51,152 nucleotides of DNA from Ramicandelaber brevisporus (taxonomy: Eukaryota > Kickxellomycota > Ramicandelaberales > Ramicandelaberaceae), in the NCBI GenBank assembly GCA_025201865.1, contig MU602783.1, positions 2,528-53,679 on the forward strand, read 5' to 3'. Below the pieces are notes generated by a model, which saw only the letters and a program-made list of their open reading frames with translations, did no database searches and was not told the origin of the DNA. Of the stretch, positions 47,381 through 51,152 are shown one piece after another (positions within the stretch are counted from its first letter, which is position 1; each line of letters starts with the position of its first letter). Both the position numbers and the translations under genes were made by a program.

Positions 47381-49687
47381 ATGGAGTCGCCACCTCCGTC
47401 TTACCACGAAGCCGTGGCTACTATGCGCACAAGCATCTCTCACCAAAAACGTCCAGCTGTCAACAAAGCGACAGAAACCGCGCCATCTACAGTTGTTGCT
47501 TCATCTCAGGAACACGCTACTGCTGCTGTTGACACTTTTACTACCACGACAGCCGCCACTACCACCGCCACTACCACTGTTGCCACTGCCACCACAACAA
47601 AGCAGCACGACACCAGCGCTTTTAAAATGGAAGGGAGTAAAGAGGGCAGCTTTGCACAGCGACGCGGGAAGCATCTCATAGATAAGATGCTTGAGATTGA
47701 AACGCTGGTATCGTCGGTGCAAACAACATTGGATACTCAAACTGAAGCGTACTCTCAGGTATCATCTCGTTTAGGCGAGATCAATTCAACGCTGCAGCGC
47801 ATTGGAAGTAATGGAAACACGCCTCGCTCAATGTCGCCACCTGCGCTATTATCACCGCAGCATCATCCAACACATCATAGTCAACATCCACACCACAGCC
47901 ACAATCACAATCACAATCACAATCACAGCAATCATCCACATCCACATCCGATCCATGCACCATCTCTTCCGCTCCCCAACATTGCTGCAATACTATGGGA
48001 GAAGTCAGATCCAGCAACGACAGCGACAACATCAACAGCTACAGCAGCAACTCGAAGCACCATCACGCCCGCGTCTTCTTCAGCTAGCCATTCGATGGTT
48101 TCATCTCCCTCTTCTATAGCAATGGTGCGGTCTGAAACAGTGAGTGGAATGGCTGGTTCAGTATTGGACAGTGTTAACAGTCAGTCAATGGATCGGATCC
48201 AGTCTGCACACGTCCAGCAGCACAATACTGCTGAAGGCGATGATCAGTTTGGCAGAATCGATAAAATGCTGCAGTCGCTCATTGTGGAAGGCAGCACAGC
48301 TCTCAAGAGTCCAGTTAGCACTATTCAGAAACCAATCGATGATCTTCCAGCAGATATCGACTCTGATGATGCATCTGCATATGTTGGTGGAGAGAGTCTT
48401 CTGCTGCAGGCTCGATCTGGTGCGACATCACCTCTCGGAGTTAGACATGTCAACAGCACTCCCCGTTTAGATTCATCCCAGTCGCAACAGTTGCTACACC
48501 AACAGCATCAACACCAACAACAGAAGCAGCCACAGCCAGCGAGATCGTCGCTTCATCTGAGACAGCCATCTGCGCGATTCCCAACGCCTTTGAATGAGAT
48601 TCTCGCCATTGGAAACTACACTCCTCCTCTACTATCTCATGATGATAACAATGATAACACGGATGTTATGGATCCATCTTCTGTCATTGAGTCGGTGGTG
48701 GATACCATCAACATCCAATCCAGATCAAGAGCCAATTCAAACAGAAATTCACTACTCATGCTGAGTAATCAACAACTCCAGTTCCCAGAGCCAGCCATGC
48801 TGGCTATCCCAATAGTTGAACCGACAATCAGTAATCATAATCAGCCACACCCAGTTCGCAAGTCATCATTGAGACAACAACCACAGGCATCAAACGGCCA
48901 TAGCATGCAGCGGACATCATCAACTGGAAGTCGCAAGGAGCACCATTCACACTCTACAAAATCAGCAGTTCCCTCGGATCAGCCGATGGCTCGTTCATCC
49001 AGCAAGCGCCATCAAAGTCGTCATCATCAAGATGATCAGAAACAACACCACAGTCACCATCATCACAGCCACAGTCGTCACAAAGCTACAGAATCCGACA
49101 GTCAATCACAATCGATGCACCGGATTCGCTCAAGTCGACGCTCAGTTCGTCCAGATGATGGCAAGACAGAGAGCGACGGACGACCTCATTCTTCATCACG
49201 CTCGCACAAATCCAGTGGTCATCATCACCACTCTCGCCGTCATGGTCGGCATTTGCGCCATGGAAGTGATTTACAACACGAACAAAAGACATCCGAGGTG
49301 CCTCCTGCTGAAGCTGCAGAGAACGCATCAGAAACCAAGATTGAGCCATCAGTCTCTAATGACTCTTGCCAGACCAAGAGCCAGTCAGCTGCCATTCCAC
49401 CTTCATCGGCTGCCACGGCTGCGACTGCTGCCAAGGCATTGACCAAGCCTCCGAAATGGACGGAGTCTCACAACACTTTGGTCCTGTTCTATGCCATCAC
49501 AGTGGTCTTTGTCACACTCATTGCCGATATCTTCCTGTCTCATGTCGCAGGCGTTCGTATTCTTGGATATCTGGACAAAATTGCTGGTGTCGATAATGAT
49601 GGTGACAAGGCAGAGCAAGGCACTGAACAAAAGCCTAAATCGTATCGGGAGCGTCTTCGGGAGCGCGCTAATCAGCACTCATCTTAA
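47381..49687 (+). CDS. Disordered, His-rich protein with an N-terminal PPxY motif and a C-terminal membrane segment
   Basis: A 768-residue protein with no recognised catalytic domain. It opens MESPPPSYHEAV, where PPSY (5-8) is a PY motif of the kind bound by WW domains of Rsp5/Nedd4 ubiquitin ligases. A coiled coil lies at about 95-145. His-rich runs lie at about 160-190 (HSHNHNHNHNHSN) and 547-570. Ser, Thr and Gln are abundant and the body is mostly disordered. One strong hydrophobic segment lies near the C terminus (about 700-725, NTLVLFYAITVVFVTLIADI) with about 43 residues after it, so it is a single-pass protein with a large cytosolic N part. An Rsp5 adaptor on an internal membrane is a possible role, inferred from motif and topology only. 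Unrecognised family. Confidence 0.7.
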   Translation: MESPPPSYHEAVATMRTSISHQKRPAVNKATETAPSTVVASSQEHATAAVDTFTTTTAATTTATTTVATATTTKQHDTSAFKMEGSKEGSFAQRRGKHLIDKMLEIETLVSSVQTTLDTQTEAYSQVSSRLGEINSTLQRIGSNGNTPRSMSPPALLSPQHHPTHHSQHPHHSHNHNHNHNHSNHPHPHPIHAPSLPLPNIAAILWEKSDPATTATTSTATAATRSTITPASSSASHSMVSSPSSIAMVRSETVSGMAGSVLDSVNSQSMDRIQSAHVQQHNTAEGDDQFGRIDKMLQSLIVEGSTALKSPVSTIQKPIDDLPADIDSDDASAYVGGESLLLQARSGATSPLGVRHVNSTPRLDSSQSQQLLHQQHQHQQQKQPQPARSSLHLRQPSARFPTPLNEILAIGNYTPPLLSHDDNNDNTDVMDPSSVIESVVDTINIQSRSRANSNRNSLLMLSNQQLQFPEPAMLAIPIVEPTISNHNQPHPVRKSSLRQQPQASNGHSMQRTSSTGSRKEHHSHSTKSAVPSDQPMARSSSKRHQSRHHQDDQKQHHSHHHHSHSRHKATESDSQSQSMHRIRSSRRSVRPDDGKTESDGRPHSSSRSHKSSGHHHHSRRHGRHLRHGSDLQHEQKTSEVPPAEAAENASETKIEPSVSNDSCQTKSQSAAIPPSSAATAATAAKALTKPPKWTESHNTLVLFYAITVVFVTLIADIFLSHVAGVRILGYLDKIAGVDNDGDKAEQGTEQKPKSYRERLRERANQHSS

Positions 49688-49867
49688 TATATTGTTCTCG
49701 TTGTTTTAAATATCTATTTTTGCGCAGTAGAATGCTGCTTTGTTGGTTTGTTGTTTAAAAAGTTAAAAGTTAAAAGCGAAGTGAAGAGGTTGATGTACAG
49801 CTTTTTGCTGGGTGTGACAAATCTCGACGGAATAAAGGATGTAAACTTGTAAAAATAGTGATTGAAC
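49688..49867. other. Convergent spacer
   Basis: 180 bp between the stops of the membrane protein gene and the last minus-strand gene. It contains AAAGTTAAAAG repeats (49758-49778) and an AATAAA-like GGAATAAAGG at 49828. No gene was seen. Confidence 0.5.
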
Positions 49868-50542
49868 CTAAAGGTCAAAATAGAGATACTCTGTTGAACA
49901 CCGAGGCTTTACCACCAATGTTAGTTTTCCTTGTTTATCTACGAGTTCAATAGTACTACAAGGGGGATAAACGCTCCCGATGCCACCCGCTGCAATTCTG
50001 AATACAATCTTTTCTTCGGTTGCTGACAGCTTATCCGATATTTCACATAATTGACTCGCATATTTGACCATTGCAAGCAAACGTTGCTTTCTGTACAGGA
50101 TATCCGCCTTTTCATTTTCGAGTTCACGATGATCAGTGATTCCTTCAAGTTTCTTGTCCAACTCCTTGCAAAGATCCTTGTGAACTTGGTTTAAACAGAT
50201 TTTAGGGAGTTCGTGTCGAGATCGGTTGGATTTGTCACGGACATACAGATGAAGTGCCTTAAGTACCGGCTCCATCTCATCAAGTTTATTCAAACTGTGC
50301 AAAACGATCATCGCTCGTGCGACTGCCTCGACAAGACCATTATTAGCTGCGAGAGAACGTAACCCAGGGAAATATGGATCGCCAATGTAGTACTGAATTT
50401 CCTCCAGATCATACTTGATGTGAGGAATGTTAGCATACTGGACACTCTTGAGTCGGTCGATAGCCCCAGCTATCTTGTATGGAATTTCGATATCGGTTTC
50501 AAATATAGGAAGTGAGCTTGGTGGGATAGACTCTTTGATCAT
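49868..50542 (-). CDS. Unrecognised 224-residue protein
   Basis: A minus-strand gene with ATG at 50542 (MIKESIPPSSLPIFETDIEI). It is a compact, mostly helical sequence without the Ser/Gln low-complexity typical of neighbouring genes. Phrases include YDLEEIQYYIGDPYFPGLRS, AVARAMIVLHSLNKLDEM and RQRLLAMVKYASQLCEI, and it ends in a beta-like RCSTEYLYFDL. Codon choice is more mixed (for example GGG Gly, TTA Leu) than in the ribosomal genes. A good acceptor-like TTCTTCTCCAG lies about 36 bases upstream of the chosen ATG, so a spliced upstream exon adding residues is possible, but no donor exon was found. I do not recognise a family; no function assigned. Confidence 0.55.
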   Translation of the reverse strand: MIKESIPPSSLPIFETDIEIPYKIAGAIDRLKSVQYANIPHIKYDLEEIQYYIGDPYFPGLRSLAANNGLVEAVARAMIVLHSLNKLDEMEPVLKALHLYVRDKSNRSRHELPKICLNQVHKDLCKELDKKLEGITDHRELENEKADILYRKQRLLAMVKYASQLCEISDKLSATEEKIVFRIAAGGIGSVYPPCSTIELVDKQGKLTLVVKPRCSTEYLYFDL

Positions 50543-51152
50543 AGTTGATATGCAGTTACAGATACGAGTGAGCTGGAGAAGAAAGAAAAAGACGTGTGTG
50601 TCTGCTGTCGAGTGCAAGTATCATGGCTGGAAAAATAACAAACAAGTTGGTGGATTCAGCCATTTGTATATTTACTCCAATGTGGTCACGAGAGCACCAA
50701 CAATGCATTTTTTGATGCTAACGAGAGCTCAATGTAATTTTAGACAATGCAGTTCTCGTGCAGTCAGTTGCACACGTGAGGAGTGGCTGCGTCCGTGCTC
50801 TTTCCTCTCTTTCCTCTCTTTCCTCTCTCTTCTTTTCGTATGTTCTCTTTCTGCTCTTTTGCTCTTCTTCTTCTTCTTCCCCCAGCAGCGAGTGAGTCTC
50901 GCAGACAAAAGGTTCCTGAAATAACTGCGAGCAAAAGAAGACAGGCTTTCTTTGAGCATTGTGGATAATCCGCTGCTGCACACGACAGCATCAGTGCATC
51001 GGTGCGGTGTTGTAAAGAACGATGCTCTTTGGCCTCTTTCAGCTTGGCCGACTCGAAATGAAATCGACGCTGACGACACGAAACGCAGAACCACTTGCCT
51101 CCCATCTCTCCCATCTCTCCCATCTCTTCGACATCAGCATCATCGTTCTCCT
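50543..51152. other. Right-edge region; possible partial gene on either strand
   Basis: 610 bp. It contains CCTCTCTTT repeats (50800-50832) and a CTTCTTCTT run (50865-50880). From the right edge to about 51000 the minus strand is open, with acidic repeats (VEEMGEMGEMGG) then KWFCVSCRQRRF; the plus strand is also open from the ATG at 51021. Neither can be confirmed in the visible part. The CCCATCTCT units at about 51101-51127 cause the EMG repeat. Confidence 0.3.

Overview
The window is nuclear DNA of a fungus. Fungal markers are a Vac8-type armadillo protein, a Cdc11-type septin with Arg in the P-loop, an Erf2-like DHHC enzyme, a Tea1/Kel1-like kelch coiled-coil protein and a FluG-type glutamine-synthetase-like enzyme. 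Genes that budding yeasts have mostly lost are also present: FANCL, COP9 signalosome subunit 2, a FYRN/FYRC chromatin protein and the complex I assembly factor CIA30. Together with dense, intron-poor genes and many CAG/CAA tracts, this suggests an early-diverging, zygomycete-grade lineage, perhaps Kickxellomycotina-like. That placement is a guess from gene content, not a measurement.

Layout. 1-5.3 kb: 5' end of an unrecognised gene (-), FG nucleoporin (+), ubiquitin-like/BAG co-chaperone (-), ribosomal protein uS14 (-). 5.3-15.5 kb: a possible small frameshifted gene (+), mitochondrial PPR-like protein (+), septin (+), PP2A activator PTPA (-), a 64-residue protein (-), DHHC palmitoyltransferase (+), septation-type coiled-coil protein (-). 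15840-16144 is an assembly gap. 16.1-23 kb: ribosomal protein uS7 (+), ER-type DnaJ/TPR protein (+), Arp3 (-), allantoinase (+). 23-34.4 kb: Vac8 (+), FYR-domain protein (+), farnesyl diphosphate synthase (-), Trm1 (+), CIA30 (+), holocytochrome c synthase (-), Myb/SANT protein (-). 34.5-51 kb: kelch protein, CSN2, GS-like enzyme and two tandem secreted tyrosinases (all -), FANCL (+), a PY-motif membrane protein (+), an unrecognised protein (-), and an ambiguous open frame running off the right edge.

The genes do not form one pathway; this is ordinary housekeeping gene order. Head-to-head pairs share short spacers (Arp3/allantoinase 246 bp, FPPS/Trm1 319 bp, tyrosinase 2/FANCL 333 bp) and tail-to-tail pairs end close together (septin/PTPA 68 bp). 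Five introns could be placed by matching splice signals and reading phase. All lie within the first 130 coding bases and most carry microsatellites.

I found no mobile element, CRISPR array, tRNA or rRNA, and no clear undescribed multi-gene system. The best leads are a Met at the product-length position of the farnesyl diphosphate synthase, a 55-codon reading frame broken at a C homopolymer, tandem tyrosinases with a polyQ linker just after the signal peptide, Vac8 without the myristoylation glycine, and dipeptide-coding hexanucleotide repeats in several unrelated genes.
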